DNA from: a virus
IMG/VR virus record: IMGVR_UViG_3300010151_000063
Coordinates: 1-34,283 of that record
Reading direction: 5' to 3' (one strand)
DNA: 34,283 bases
A program made the translations under genes and the position numbers. The notes under the pieces are model-generated. The model saw nothing but the letters and a program-made list of their open reading frames with translations. It did no database searches and had not been told where the DNA came from. How positions within the stretch are numbered: the stretch's first letter is position 1; every line of letters begins with the position of its first letter. Below are positions 14,429 through 23,488 of this stretch, one piece after another.

Positions 14429-15541
14429 ATGGCTATTAGCCCAGAAGTATTTGCGACCGCACTACAGGAGCAAATGAAGGGTCTCTCCGAGACTTTCATG
14501 CTCTGGCATCCCCTCCTTGAGGCGATTGTTACTCGCGGCAACATTGACAGCTCTACCCTCCAGGGCCCGTTCCGAGACTTCGTCTTGGTCCAAGGCGGTC
14601 CTGGTTCGGTGGACACCATCTATGGTGGCTCCGAGGTTCTCTCGGGAGGTCGTACCCAGCAGGGAATCCGTGGCAACACGTTCGCTGGCCGTATGATCTA
14701 CAACTTCGATGTCCCGCTTAAAGACCTGGCCTATGCCAACGGTAAGCAGGACCTCGCTCGCATTCTTCAGAGCTATCCTGAGAATGCCATTGGCGACTTT
14801 CACGAGCGCATCAGTGCTCAGTTGGCAACCGGCACCGGAGCCCAGGTCGGCGCGTACCCCACCCTCTTTGGTGGGACCAGCGTAGGCGTGGGCACCTCAT
14901 CTGTGTCCTTCAACCCTGAAGGTACGGCTCGTAGTGGTTTGTTCTTGGCTGAACCCATTGCCGCCCAGACCTCTACCGTGCACAACGTGATCTCGTCCTC
15001 TGGGGCGGGTGGTTGTGTTGGTTGGCATAACCAGTATGCTCGTATCGGCAGTGGCTTTGCCACGGACGGTCGCTTCCAGCTACGTGCGGCGTACTTCGAT
15101 GCCTCGACGCAGGGTAAGACCCTGGGTCCGGTGGACGTGATGTTTGCTGATCGTCTGACCTACATGCACCTCTTGGATGACCTTGATGACTACGTTCGCG
15201 TGGACTCGGTGACCGAGGGTGACCATGTTCCGAAGAACATCCGGCAGGGCATCAAGTTCATGTCTGGTACCATGTACCTGGAGTCGAGCATCGACATTGG
15301 CGCTACGTCGCTTGCAGGCACGCCCGCTGCTGATGGCCTTGTCTACGGTTTGAATACTGGCTCGTTCTACGCCTACAATGTGGGGCATGGCGGCGAGGAG
15401 ACCAAGGGTAACTTCGAGGTCCGTGGACCATTCCGGCTCCCCGAGCAGGACATGATGCGTACCGAAATCGTGCTCCATCAGGGGCTGTATTGTAACCAAC
15501 GTCGCACCAACTTCATCGTTACCGGTGGCGCGATTCCGTAG
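14429..15541 (+). CDS. Major capsid protein
   Basis: A 370-aa protein immediately after the scaffold (three-base gap) and before a cement-like protein. The size and the mixed alpha/beta composition fit an HK97-fold coat protein without a long delta domain. The N-terminus is helical (SPEVFATALQEQMKG) and the central part includes the long-helix-like segment YANGKQDLARILQSYPENAI. The C-terminal half carries a Gly-rich beta region ending in TNFIVTGGAIP. It would form the icosahedral shell. The gene is AAGGAAG-led (upstream at 14416-14422). Identification depends on gene order and general features rather than one diagnostic motif. Confidence 0.8.
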   Translation: MAISPEVFATALQEQMKGLSETFMLWHPLLEAIVTRGNIDSSTLQGPFRDFVLVQGGPGSVDTIYGGSEVLSGGRTQQGIRGNTFAGRMIYNFDVPLKDLAYANGKQDLARILQSYPENAIGDFHERISAQLATGTGAQVGAYPTLFGGTSVGVGTSSVSFNPEGTARSGLFLAEPIAAQTSTVHNVISSSGAGGCVGWHNQYARIGSGFATDGRFQLRAAYFDASTQGKTLGPVDVMFADRLTYMHLLDDLDDYVRVDSVTEGDHVPKNIRQGIKFMSGTMYLESSIDIGATSLAGTPAADGLVYGLNTGSFYAYNVGHGGEETKGNFEVRGPFRLPEQDMMRTEIVLHQGLYCNQRRTNFIVTGGAIP

Positions 15542-15550
15542 GGAGATATC

Positions 15551-16042
15551 ATGTCTGGATTTGGCGATAGCCTTACTACCGTAGGAACCGTTCAGCTTCA
15601 CCCGCTGGGCACCATCGTGGTCGAGCCCGCTACCCAGGGAGGCACTCGTGCCGACCAGGGCGAGAAGACTTGGATTTATGTCCACAATACTGCGGCTGCT
15701 CCTGTAGCCTGGGCGCAGGGTGAGATCATCATGCGTACCAGTGGGGCGACTACGTACCAGGGTGATCGGACTCCGATTGCGGCACAAGCTTCGTCTCGCA
15801 TCATCGGGGTGGCCCAACATGCTGTGGCCGCAGGCTCATATGGGTTCATCCTCCGAAAGGGTTTGGGTGAAGTCCTGGCGGATACTGGTGGTCTGACAGT
15901 AGATGTCGGAATTATCGACGGGAATGCCGTGGCAGGCCGTGCAGACGTTGCAGCGGCAATCACCAATGCCACCTTCGGTTTCTCCACAGAGACCGTGCTT
16001 GCGACAGCTCTCGCAACGTGTTGGCTCGACTGTCAGGGCTAA
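15551..16042 (+). CDS. Putative capsid cement/decoration protein
   Basis: A 163-aa beta-rich protein following the capsid gene by nine bases, with GGGAG at 15541-15545. Short strands alternate with Gly-rich turns, and the block GVAQHAVAAGSYGFILRKG resembles capsid cement proteins of the DUF2190 kind, in which a repeated G-V-A ... A-G-x-x-G pattern is common. It probably binds the outside of the shell to stabilise it. The protein from 32721 has a comparable N-terminal domain. The family call is by eye and should be treated as likely rather than certain. Confidence 0.6.
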   Translation: MSGFGDSLTTVGTVQLHPLGTIVVEPATQGGTRADQGEKTWIYVHNTAAAPVAWAQGEIIMRTSGATTYQGDRTPIAAQASSRIIGVAQHAVAAGSYGFILRKGLGEVLADTGGLTVDVGIIDGNAVAGRADVAAAITNATFGFSTETVLATALATCWLDCQG

Positions 16043-16062
16043 CCCTCTAAGGGAGTAGTCCT

Positions 16063-17769
16063 GTGAATTTGAAGGGTATTAGGGATGCAATCTTCGCACA
16101 GGCGGACTGGGCACCGACCCAGTCGCCTGAAGCGATTGTGCGCGTCAACCGGTACATTAACCGGGCGTACAACCAGATATCGCTCGAAGCACCATTTTTG
16201 TTCTTCGAGTCGATACTGAAGTTCGCGACCCAACCGGATGTGGTTCCGACGTTGGTGACGGACACCTTACAGATTTGTCCGGCCAATGACACGCTTCCGA
16301 CAGCGGCCCGCAACCCTTGGGTGCTCTATGCAACTCTCCCTGTGGGAACTGCGAGCGCCATTCAGTGGCAGACTGACCGTAGTTGGGATGGTCGGATGCT
16401 GGAGATCACCGTTACGGATGCTGCCGGTGTGAGCACAACGGTACGAAATCGTATTCGTTCGGTTTGGCAAGGGGATCTTGGTGCGGCAGACCATTTCTTC
16501 ATCACGGTGGAGACGCCCTGGGACTACGCTACGTATGGGTATGGGGAGTTCGCGGACTGGCGGGTCTACACGGACACTTACTACCTCCCCGACGATGTGA
16601 TCACAGTCAAGTCTACACGGGTCTTCCAGGGAGGCCAGAACTGGCCTCTGAATACGATCAGTCAGGATGAGGCCGAGGACTATTCCCTCACGGATAAACG
16701 CTCTGTAGTGGTCCACGGAATCCCTCGTGCGATGTTCCGTAGGCCCCATCGGCAGATGCCTGCGCCCACGGTAGCTCCGATTGCGACGTTCGACCTAGAA
16801 GCGACCGTGATGAAGTGGTATGGACCAGAGCCTCCGGGACAGTTCCAATATGCCTTCACGTACTGCTGGGGCAAGCGGGACATGCAACTACGGAATCCCA
16901 ATGGAGCCTATTGGGCTGGCTATGCGGCGAATGTTCAGAATACTGATACCCCTGGGTACAGCGCGACAACGGACGCTTCGCACCGGATGCGGGAGCCCTT
17001 GTGGGAGTCAGCCCCGTCGCCTCTTTCGGAAATCAAGACGGTTGTAATCACGGTGGGGGATGCCACATATACCTCCCCTGGCGTGAAGCTGACTTTTCCC
17101 AATATCGACTACATGCAGGGGTTCTTTACGACGGGGACACGCCACACAACGGGGGCCTTCGATAGACGCAATGTGCCTCAATCAGGCTGGTATATCCGTA
17201 TCTATCGACGCAGGCTGACGGCGGATTTCACTAATTACTCGGTGCTAGGGACGGTAGTGAACACTCAACGGGTGCATGGAGCAGTGCCCCTACAGAACAT
17301 CGAGTCCCCCGATGCCTATTACCTCCTTACCGAGCTGAACATCGATGAGTTGAATGACGGGGTTTGGGCTGATCGGGGAGAGGTCATACCAGATTACTCC
17401 CGGCGTATGAGGGACATCCATGGTTACCAGGGCATTGGGCTGTATCCGAGCCCTGATAATCGGTACGAGCTTGATCTACGTTGTATCCGTCGTCCCCAAG
17501 AACTCAAAGATGATCAGGATGCTCCGTTAATTCACGCGGAAGCCATCGAGGTCTTGATCACCCGTGCAATTATTTTTCTCCGAGAAGCAGAGGGAGCATC
17601 CGATCTTGCGGCGGCTGCCTGGTCGCAGTATGAACGAGCTATGGCGAATCTGACCAAACGGTATGGTAGCTTGCTACCTGCATCCCGAACTTGGGTGCGG
17701 CGACTAGCTGCAATTCGCCCTGGTCGATACCAGCAGCACGGCTGGCGTCGGTGGTACAAGCTTCCATAG
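16063..17769 (+). CDS. Head-tail adaptor protein with large central insertion
   Basis: A 568-aa protein starting with GTG at 16063 after GGGAG (16051-16055). The first 45 residues (IRDAIFAQADWAPTQSPEAI, then NRYINRAYNQIS) are typical of podovirus adaptor proteins such as P22 gp4. The last 100 residues have the matching helices (EAIEVLITRAIIFLREAEGA, then AWSQYERAMANLTKRYG) and a basic end. Between them are about 400 residues rich in beta-strand and aromatics, including a possible fibronectin-like segment near residues 300-390. P22 gp4 is only about 166 aa, so this version carries a large inserted domain. It would sit under the portal and connect it to the tail. Confidence 0.72.
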   Translation: MNLKGIRDAIFAQADWAPTQSPEAIVRVNRYINRAYNQISLEAPFLFFESILKFATQPDVVPTLVTDTLQICPANDTLPTAARNPWVLYATLPVGTASAIQWQTDRSWDGRMLEITVTDAAGVSTTVRNRIRSVWQGDLGAADHFFITVETPWDYATYGYGEFADWRVYTDTYYLPDDVITVKSTRVFQGGQNWPLNTISQDEAEDYSLTDKRSVVVHGIPRAMFRRPHRQMPAPTVAPIATFDLEATVMKWYGPEPPGQFQYAFTYCWGKRDMQLRNPNGAYWAGYAANVQNTDTPGYSATTDASHRMREPLWESAPSPLSEIKTVVITVGDATYTSPGVKLTFPNIDYMQGFFTTGTRHTTGAFDRRNVPQSGWYIRIYRRRLTADFTNYSVLGTVVNTQRVHGAVPLQNIESPDAYYLLTELNIDELNDGVWADRGEVIPDYSRRMRDIHGYQGIGLYPSPDNRYELDLRCIRRPQELKDDQDAPLIHAEAIEVLITRAIIFLREAEGASDLAAAAWSQYERAMANLTKRYGSLLPASRTWVRRLAAIRPGRYQQHGWRRWYKLP

Positions 17770-17778
17770 GAGAGTGTA

Positions 17779-18033
17779 ATGGAGAAGGACACGAAGTTCC
17801 CAGTCAAGCTGATCGGCGGCGGGGTTTATTCATCGATTAGTCAGGATGGCTCATACGTGGAAGGCACCTGTCTTTCCGTGAAAGAGGTAAACGGTAAGCG
17901 CAAGGGCGTCATTATGTTCCTGGGGTACAAGCCGGCGACCTACGAGGAGGGTACCGATCAGACGAACGCCCTCAAGCTTATAGGGCGTCCCGCTTCGCCT
18001 AAGATCGGTCGGCCCCGCAAGCCCGGGAAGTAG
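17779..18033 (+). CDS. Small basic protein with AT-hook-like tail
   Basis: An 84-aa protein with a beta-rich first part (FPVKLIGGGVYSSISQDGSY) and a C-terminal KIGRPRKPGK, which matches the core of an AT-hook. The start at 17779 has AGGAGAG at 17768-17774. It lies between adaptor and nozzle genes with gaps of nine and three bases, so it is co-expressed with tail genes. No family is recognised. It could be a minor structural or DNA-contacting protein. Confidence 0.65.
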   Translation: MEKDTKFPVKLIGGGVYSSISQDGSYVEGTCLSVKEVNGKRKGVIMFLGYKPATYEEGTDQTNALKLIGRPASPKIGRPRKPGK

Positions 18034-18036
18034 GCC

Positions 18037-20358
18037 ATGGCTGACCCGCGACGACGGGTCCGTGTAGGACCACATCATTTGCGTATCGCGTCTGGGAAGA
18101 TGTTTATCCCAGATGATGTGGCGAGCCATATCGAGAATATGTACCTTACTACCGAAGGAACACTACGGTCGGTTGTAGGGCCAGCCCCTTATGTGCCAGA
18201 TACACCCGCAACCGGGGGCGGGGCACCTCCGTCTGGGGGCACTCCCAGTACCCAATTTGGTCTGACCTATGGCAATGTGATGAAGGGCATTACCCATGCC
18301 CTTATCAATGGGGGGCAGATGGAAATCTTGCTCCTTCACACGCTGGACCAGATCTGGACTTTTCGGGGCTGGCAACACAAGGGTGTAGGAACAACGGCTT
18401 GGTATCCGCTGATGGCTCCCCCAGGTACCTCACCCGTCCCGGGGACCACGGCAGCAATGCCCAATGATCAACGACCTCGGTATCCAACCCAGTTCGTAAC
18501 GACACCCACGGGGGTTGTGATTATCCCGCAGGACTCCCGGGCCCATTTTTATGATGGGGAGATTGCTCTGCCTCTAGGGTACGGCATGACTCCTGGCCCT
18601 CCGGTAGGTATCGGACCAGACAGCCAGCAGCTCTCTACAGCTTGGAGCTATGGGTGGCGTTATACCGATGCCCCCGAGGGCTGGGTCAACAACACAGCCT
18701 ACGCCCATGATGGACTGATTGGTTTCGATACCCAGATGAGCCCGACGTTCAAGTATGGGCGTATTGGTACCACTATCCAGTCGGGGACGAACACCGAGTG
18801 GTCGAAGGTACTTGACCCTGATGCTGGGAGCGGCACCCTCGATATTTTCAAAGACAGTGGGGCGGGCTGGTTGGAACCAGGCTCTTGGCGATGCTGTGTG
18901 CAGTTCGTAGATCGTTGGGGCAACCTGTCCCCGCTCTCGGGACCAAGCAACGATGTCCGTCTTGAAAGACAAGCCTCCCTTTGGATTGAGAGCGATGGGG
19001 GGGCCCCACCTACCTATTCAGTAGGACCTACTTTGTTGGAGCGCGTGCGGAAGCAGCTTGGGTGGACGGGCGTACCTCTAGGGCCAACAGGGACGTTGGG
19101 GCGGATCTTGTACCGGACGAAGGACACCATTAACAGTGGTACTGCCAAGTTTTTTGAGCTTCCACTGAACTCGACCACATCTGCTGATGTGTTTGCTACG
19201 CTTCCAGACAATGTCACGACCTTCTACCCCGACAACATCCCTGACTTCTGGTTGTCCCAGAACCCCCTGCGCCCCATACCTGTGCGGAACTTCAAGGTGG
19301 GGGCCTTGGCCTTCGGTCGGCTTTGGACGGGCAACTTTGAGGGGGCCCCCGGCCTAATCTATCCTTCCATGATTGGGCGCTGGGGCACGTTCTTGGAGGA
19401 TGAGGGTATCTACCCAGACCCCTCGGGTGGGGCCATAACGGGGTTCCTTACTGTGCCCAATGGGCTTCTAGCTTACACCGAGGTTTCAACGTACCGCATT
19501 GAGCCCTATTACGATGGTGAGGGCTTTCGATCGATGTCGCTCTCACAGACGGTTGGTTGTGATGCGCCTAGTTCGGCTCAGAATCTGCCCGATGGGCGGT
19601 CGATTTGGAAGGCACGGGACGGGTTCTACACGTATGACGGGACCACTATCAAGTACATAAGTGAGGAGCTAGAAGAGTTCTGGAAGAGCCATAACCAAGC
19701 TCGGGCGTGCCAAGCTACCTCTGCGGTTGATGGTCGGGCCCAGATCTATCGGTGTTGGGTCTCGGTGAATGGCGAACGGGAGAACTCTCGTTGCTATGAG
19801 TACGACGGTATGGGCTGGCGTATTCGCACAGACGTGTCTGTTGCTGCCGCGTGTACCACCCAGGATCACCGAGGCTATACACTCGCGGCGGGTAAGCACG
19901 GCACCACACACGGCGTGTGGTTGCTCGACCATGAGGTCAAGAGCTACGACCCGGCTGTGACTCAAAACCGGGAAGCAATCATCAAGACGGCTTGGATGTC
20001 GGCGGTAGCGAGTCAAAAACGCCGTACTATGTACCAACTTCGTCTTTGGTTGGTGGAGCATAGTTCTTCTGACATTACGGTGGAGATCCAGCGGGACTGG
20101 CGTGAGACCATTACAGAGACACACACTGTTCCCCAGAATCCTACGGATGATCCTCCCCCTTTCTGGAATACAGCTGTACTTGATGCGACGGACACGACGT
20201 GGCTTCGACGTAGACCCTATTGGCGTCGGGTGCAGATCTACGTCCCTTCTGCCGAGGTCTTTCGGATGATCATTCGAGGCACGGGCCGCTGGGAGTTCAT
20301 TGGCTTTGAGGCCGAAGAGGTACAGCACCAGACCGGTGGGTCGAGGATGCCGCCATGA
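18037..20358 (+). CDS. Tail hub/nozzle protein (P22 gp10-like)
   Basis: A 773-aa protein. The N-terminal 60 residues include SHIENMYLTTEGTLRSVVGP, the pattern seen in gp10-like packaged-DNA stabilisation or nozzle proteins of podoviruses. The rest is rich in beta-strand with repeated Trp/Tyr/Gly turns, such as YRTKDTINSGTAKFFELP, PVRNFKVGALAFGRLWTGN and DGFYTYDGTTIKYISEELEE. This suggests a beta-propeller body followed by a C-terminal beta-sandwich. It would close the tail channel and hold DNA in the mature head. The gene follows the adaptor block and overlaps the next gene by four bases (ATGA). Confidence 0.75.
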   Translation: MADPRRRVRVGPHHLRIASGKMFIPDDVASHIENMYLTTEGTLRSVVGPAPYVPDTPATGGGAPPSGGTPSTQFGLTYGNVMKGITHALINGGQMEILLLHTLDQIWTFRGWQHKGVGTTAWYPLMAPPGTSPVPGTTAAMPNDQRPRYPTQFVTTPTGVVIIPQDSRAHFYDGEIALPLGYGMTPGPPVGIGPDSQQLSTAWSYGWRYTDAPEGWVNNTAYAHDGLIGFDTQMSPTFKYGRIGTTIQSGTNTEWSKVLDPDAGSGTLDIFKDSGAGWLEPGSWRCCVQFVDRWGNLSPLSGPSNDVRLERQASLWIESDGGAPPTYSVGPTLLERVRKQLGWTGVPLGPTGTLGRILYRTKDTINSGTAKFFELPLNSTTSADVFATLPDNVTTFYPDNIPDFWLSQNPLRPIPVRNFKVGALAFGRLWTGNFEGAPGLIYPSMIGRWGTFLEDEGIYPDPSGGAITGFLTVPNGLLAYTEVSTYRIEPYYDGEGFRSMSLSQTVGCDAPSSAQNLPDGRSIWKARDGFYTYDGTTIKYISEELEEFWKSHNQARACQATSAVDGRAQIYRCWVSVNGERENSRCYEYDGMGWRIRTDVSVAAACTTQDHRGYTLAAGKHGTTHGVWLLDHEVKSYDPAVTQNREAIIKTAWMSAVASQKRRTMYQLRLWLVEHSSSDITVEIQRDWRETITETHTVPQNPTDDPPPFWNTAVLDATDTTWLRRRPYWRRVQIYVPSAEVFRMIIRGTGRWEFIGFEAEEVQHQTGGSRMPP

Positions 20359-21020
20359 GTTGGAAGTTTCCGAAACATCGACCTCGCTCGTCCGAGGTAC
20401 TCTCCTCAGAGGACATGAACGAGAACTTCCTCGCTCCCTTCGATGAGTTGAGTGGAGAACTGAACGAACACAATTTCCTAGACGGGTTCGCCTCGGCCCA
20501 AGGGACACGCCTGCATACAGACGCAGGCCTTACAACGACTACTACGTGGACTCTGGGGAACCCCACCCTGCCGGCAGCAGTAGGGTCCAATGTCCCTTTG
20601 GATTTTACGGACCAGTGGGCCCCAGTCTTGTCGGGCCCAGGCCTAGCCCTGCCCTTAGAGGTGACCTTCACATCAGTGGGGGGAACTCTCTGGATTTTGG
20701 CCAGCTTCCAGGCCCTACTTACCATGCCCGGGGGCATGGGGTACAACTTTGCTTTGGAGCTAGACGGGTCCGTCCTGTATGAGTCGTTGTTTGGGGGGGG
20801 AGACCTGGGTAACGACCTGCTTCTGTCAGCAACACCTTACACCTCAAATGGCCCGGCAGTAGAGGGGAAATACATCCCCGTTGTGTTAGAAGCACAGGTT
20901 GTCGTCCCCCCGGGCAACCACACGGTAAAGGTAGTTGCGCGGACGTTACGGCAGCTAACGGGTCAACCCCAGGTTGGGTTAAGCCACCGGGAACTCACTG
21001 TAATTCAGTTGTTGAGGTAG
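20355..21020 (+). CDS. Beta-sandwich virion protein, first of three tandem related genes
   Basis: A 221-aa protein. The N-terminal 45 residues are polar and helical (SSEVLSSEDMNENFLAPFDE), followed by a beta-rich body. The second half contains YNFALELDGSVLYESLFGGG, then GNHTVKVVARTL, and ends in RELTVIQLLR. The next two genes encode proteins of similar length and the same order of parts. The start overlaps the nozzle gene by four bases. The inference is a small appendage or head-fibre/tail-fibre subunit with a jelly-roll-like receptor-binding or decoration domain. No catalytic motif is seen. Confidence 0.65.
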   Translation: MSWKFPKHRPRSSEVLSSEDMNENFLAPFDELSGELNEHNFLDGFASAQGTRLHTDAGLTTTTTWTLGNPTLPAAVGSNVPLDFTDQWAPVLSGPGLALPLEVTFTSVGGTLWILASFQALLTMPGGMGYNFALELDGSVLYESLFGGGDLGNDLLLSATPYTSNGPAVEGKYIPVVLEAQVVVPPGNHTVKVVARTLRQLTGQPQVGLSHRELTVIQLLR

Positions 21021-21022
21021 TT

Positions 21023-21778
21023 GTGGCCGAGATCAATTATACCCCCATCGCCCCGGGAGACGCGACAACAGCGGCCTCATTGAACACGCCCTTTCAGGCG
21101 GGTGTAGCCGGGGTCAATGCACTAGAGCCCTATGCCCTTCGCCCCGGCGCATTGCGGGCAGACCATCTTCCTTCTGTGGCAAACATCCTGGGTACGACCG
21201 TAGTGGGAGAAGATTTCTTGGCCCATGGTAACTATACAAAACAATGGGATTCGTTAGCGCCGAATAACGATCTCACTGACTGGGACATTGTGGCTGACTC
21301 TACCGGAAAACAACTCTCCCTCACTTGGACGCCCTTTAGGTTGGGCATGGATGTGGCCGTACATAGGTACGCGGCAATCTTGGTTTTGGTCAATGTGCAT
21401 TATCTTTCTTCCACCGAGAATGTTATCCCTACCCAAGGCATTTCGGATGCAGTCATCAGTGTGCAGTTTAGGCAACCGGGGGCAGGAGCCACTTGGTGGA
21501 CACTCAATCGGGCCACACGCCTTTGCTCCCAACGGGCACATCGACCCACCCTACCTGACCCCGTAAATGAGCGTACATACCAGGATATTCCCATCCGGGC
21601 GTTAATTACTAAGGATGATTTGGTCCAATTTGGGGGCGGCGGTACTCACGCGATCGATGGGGTACGTGTTGTTGTAGCGGGGAACGATATTATCAATGCC
21701 CCGCCAGTGCCTCTTGTCATGCTCCGCGAGGGGCGACTTACGGTTCTGCGCATACGGTCGGGGGGATTACCAACCTAA
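21023..21778 (+). CDS. Beta-sandwich virion protein, second of three
   Basis: A 251-aa protein starting with GTG at 21023, two bases after the previous stop; GAGGTAG precedes it. N-terminus YTPIAPGDATTAASLN leads to ALRPGALRADHLP, then a beta-rich body (AAILVLVNVHYL, ISVQFRQPGAGATWW) ending in GRLTVLRIRSGG. Its layout matches the flanking genes: an N-terminal anchor-like part, a PGAL turn, and a C-terminal beta domain closing with a hydrophobic strand. It overlaps the next ATG by one base. It is probably a structural appendage protein. Confidence 0.65.
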   Translation: MAEINYTPIAPGDATTAASLNTPFQAGVAGVNALEPYALRPGALRADHLPSVANILGTTVVGEDFLAHGNYTKQWDSLAPNNDLTDWDIVADSTGKQLSLTWTPFRLGMDVAVHRYAAILVLVNVHYLSSTENVIPTQGISDAVISVQFRQPGAGATWWTLNRATRLCSQRAHRPTLPDPVNERTYQDIPIRALITKDDLVQFGGGGTHAIDGVRVVVAGNDIINAPPVPLVMLREGRLTVLRIRSGGLPT

Positions 21779-22494
21779 TGGCAACTATCACTATTCCTAA
21801 CTTCGTTGCCGGACAAACGACTGATGCAGATACTGTGGCATCGGATTTCTATGATGCTGCGAACGCAACTGGGTCCTTTGAGGTAATCAACGGTAACCTA
21901 GATTTAACCAACCTACCCACCGGAGACCTTACTCGGGAGATGATCCAACCTGGGGCACTCACAGGGGCAGGTGGTACAAGTGGTACAGCAAACCTAGACT
22001 ATTTTCGTTCTCTCTTTGAGAGTCCCCCCACGACCGCTGTTGGGGAGGAGACTATAGGTCCCGACCAAGACGCTGTTGATGACAATAAGGGTAGGTACCT
22101 AGCAATCCCCGGCGCATCCAAATCGTTCTACTTACCCTACGTGGCCGACGCGATCTTCACTTGGACCATAATGTGGGGGAATGATGCAAATAGCCCGACT
22201 GGTTTTTCTGGTACACTTCTTCGCTTGTTTGTGGATGGTGTTCCTGTGAATGAGCAGGTTCGTACCGTTGCAACAACTCACTTTACAGAAGCACCCATGA
22301 CAACCCACGCGGCCTTCATGCTACAGCGGGGGCGATATTGGTCGGGACACCACGCCGTAACGGGCCTCACTCCGGGGCATCACAGCGTGAGTATCCGCAT
22401 TTTTGGTGCTGCTGGTACACAAGGTGGTCCCAAGCAGTCTCGGGTGTGGGCACGCTCGATGCGCTACTTCTACTTCATGCAACCCCCGGAGTAA
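21778..22494 (+). CDS. Beta-sandwich virion protein, third of three
   Basis: A 238-aa protein with N-terminus MATITIPNFVAGQTTDADTV, a style common at the start of phage appendage proteins. It continues with GDLTREMIQPGALTG and a beta-rich body (RLFVDGVPVNEQV, GHHSVSIRIFG) ending RSMRYFYFM. The segments DGVPVNEQV and GHHSVSIRI align by eye with DGSVLYES and GNHTVKVVA of the first protein, suggesting a shared fold. It starts on the last base of the previous stop (TAATG), so the three genes are translated as a coupled set. Confidence 0.65.
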   Translation: MATITIPNFVAGQTTDADTVASDFYDAANATGSFEVINGNLDLTNLPTGDLTREMIQPGALTGAGGTSGTANLDYFRSLFESPPTTAVGEETIGPDQDAVDDNKGRYLAIPGASKSFYLPYVADAIFTWTIMWGNDANSPTGFSGTLLRLFVDGVPVNEQVRTVATTHFTEAPMTTHAAFMLQRGRYWSGHHAVTGLTPGHHSVSIRIFGAAGTQGGPKQSRVWARSMRYFYFMQPPE

Positions 22495-22498
22495 TACA

Positions 22499-22981
22499 AT
22501 GGCACCGACCATAGCCGATCTCCTGGCTGCCAGGCAGCAGCAACAAACCGGCACATCGAAGAAGAAGACTTACACCGTGGCTGAACTGATAGAAGCGCGG
22601 AATCGTCGAGATAACCAGAAGCAGAAGATCATGTCCTCCAAGGCGACCGAGCTACAGGAGCAATTAGACTCTCCCCCCGAGGGGACAGGGGATGAAGCTG
22701 TCGAAGAGAGCCCAGTAGGATCAACGCCAGCTCTAGCATCAGTCCCCACGCCCGAGCCCAAACCCGAGCCCGATGAGGAGTCCATCGTTCCCGAAAAGGA
22801 AAGCCTCCTACAGAGCGGCACCCGGCTGGCCTCTAAGGCACTGACCCCTCAAGGCACACTACCCCTGGGGGCTCTCGCGAATGTTCCAAATATACCTCTA
22901 GTCCTGTATCGTGAATTTGAAGAGGCAAAACAACGGAAGCTTGAGACAGATCCCGATCTCCAACAGTTCAAGGAGGAGTAG
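22499..22981 (+). CDS. Hypothetical protein, probable internal virion component
   Basis: A 160-aa protein. The ATG at 22499 is chosen over an in-frame start at 22403 because GGAG at 22488-22491 sits seven bases before it and the extra residues would overlap the previous gene. The N-terminus has two similar helices, PTIADLLAARQ and YTVAELIEAR. The middle is acidic and Pro-rich. The C-terminal part is helical (ALANVPNIPLVLYREFEEAK). It opens a set of four genes (to 32604) whose products look like internal or ejection proteins. No family is recognised. Confidence 0.6.
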   Translation: MAPTIADLLAARQQQQTGTSKKKTYTVAELIEARNRRDNQKQKIMSSKATELQEQLDSPPEGTGDEAVEESPVGSTPALASVPTPEPKPEPDEESIVPEKESLLQSGTRLASKALTPQGTLPLGALANVPNIPLVLYREFEEAKQRKLETDPDLQQFKEE

Positions 22982-22983
22982 TC

Positions 22984-23475
22984 ATGGGCATGATGAAAAA
23001 GGTAGAAAGCGGTAAGAAGAGTCCTTCGGACTATAGCAACCCGAAGCGGAGGATGAAAGCACAGAACATCCTCGACACAAAGATGATGGAGGAGAACCCT
23101 GCGGGGTTCGGGAAGTCCGAGGCCGAGATTCAGAGCGATATTGACAGGACCACCCAGGTTGCCAACTCCAAGCTTCAGGGTGCCCAGGCTCCCATGAACC
23201 GTATGGTACTGGGGGCCCAGGGGTTTCAGGTAGGTGATGTCAATCAGGCTACCCGGGAGATGGCCGAGGTTATTCCCGAGGTTGTGTCTCAAGGTTCGGC
23301 CCAAGCTCTTGCTACGAACCAGGCCTTGGTTCGGGCGGGAGTAGCTCGGACTCTTGGTCAGATGGATACAGCCGCAGCCCGGAAGATCGCGCAGAACCAG
23401 TATTGGGGGGGCAAAGGCATCGATATTGGTATGCAGATGGGCGAGTACGCAGCGAAGCCCCTTGGACTGGTCTAG
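22984..23475 (+). CDS. Hypothetical helical protein, probable internal virion component
   Basis: A 163-aa protein with GGAGGAG (22972-22978) five bases before its ATG. The N-terminus is basic and Met/Lys-rich. The rest is Ala/Gln-rich and mostly helical (VANSKLQGAQAPMNRMV, then QGSAQALATNQALVRAGVAR), and the last 25 residues are Gly-rich. No cysteines or enzymatic motifs are seen. In P22-like phages small Ala/Gln-rich helical proteins in this position can be ejection proteins (gp7-type). The resemblance is general, not family-specific. Confidence 0.55.
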   Translation: MGMMKKVESGKKSPSDYSNPKRRMKAQNILDTKMMEENPAGFGKSEAEIQSDIDRTTQVANSKLQGAQAPMNRMVLGAQGFQVGDVNQATREMAEVIPEVVSQGSAQALATNQALVRAGVARTLGQMDTAAARKIAQNQYWGGKGIDIGMQMGEYAAKPLGLV

Positions 23476-23488
23476 TAGGAGGTAGGAA

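Noticed and set aside
15080-15820. 246-aa - strand open frame across the capsid gene
   Set aside because: It is antisense to the capsid and cement-like genes and shows no protein-like pattern.
19669-20508. 279-aa - strand open frame across the nozzle gene
   Set aside because: It is a shadow of the nozzle gene, rich in Arg and Ser, with no recognisable domain.
22403-22498. Upstream extension of the gene starting at 22499
   Set aside because: It overlaps the preceding gene and lacks the GGAG site that fits 22499.
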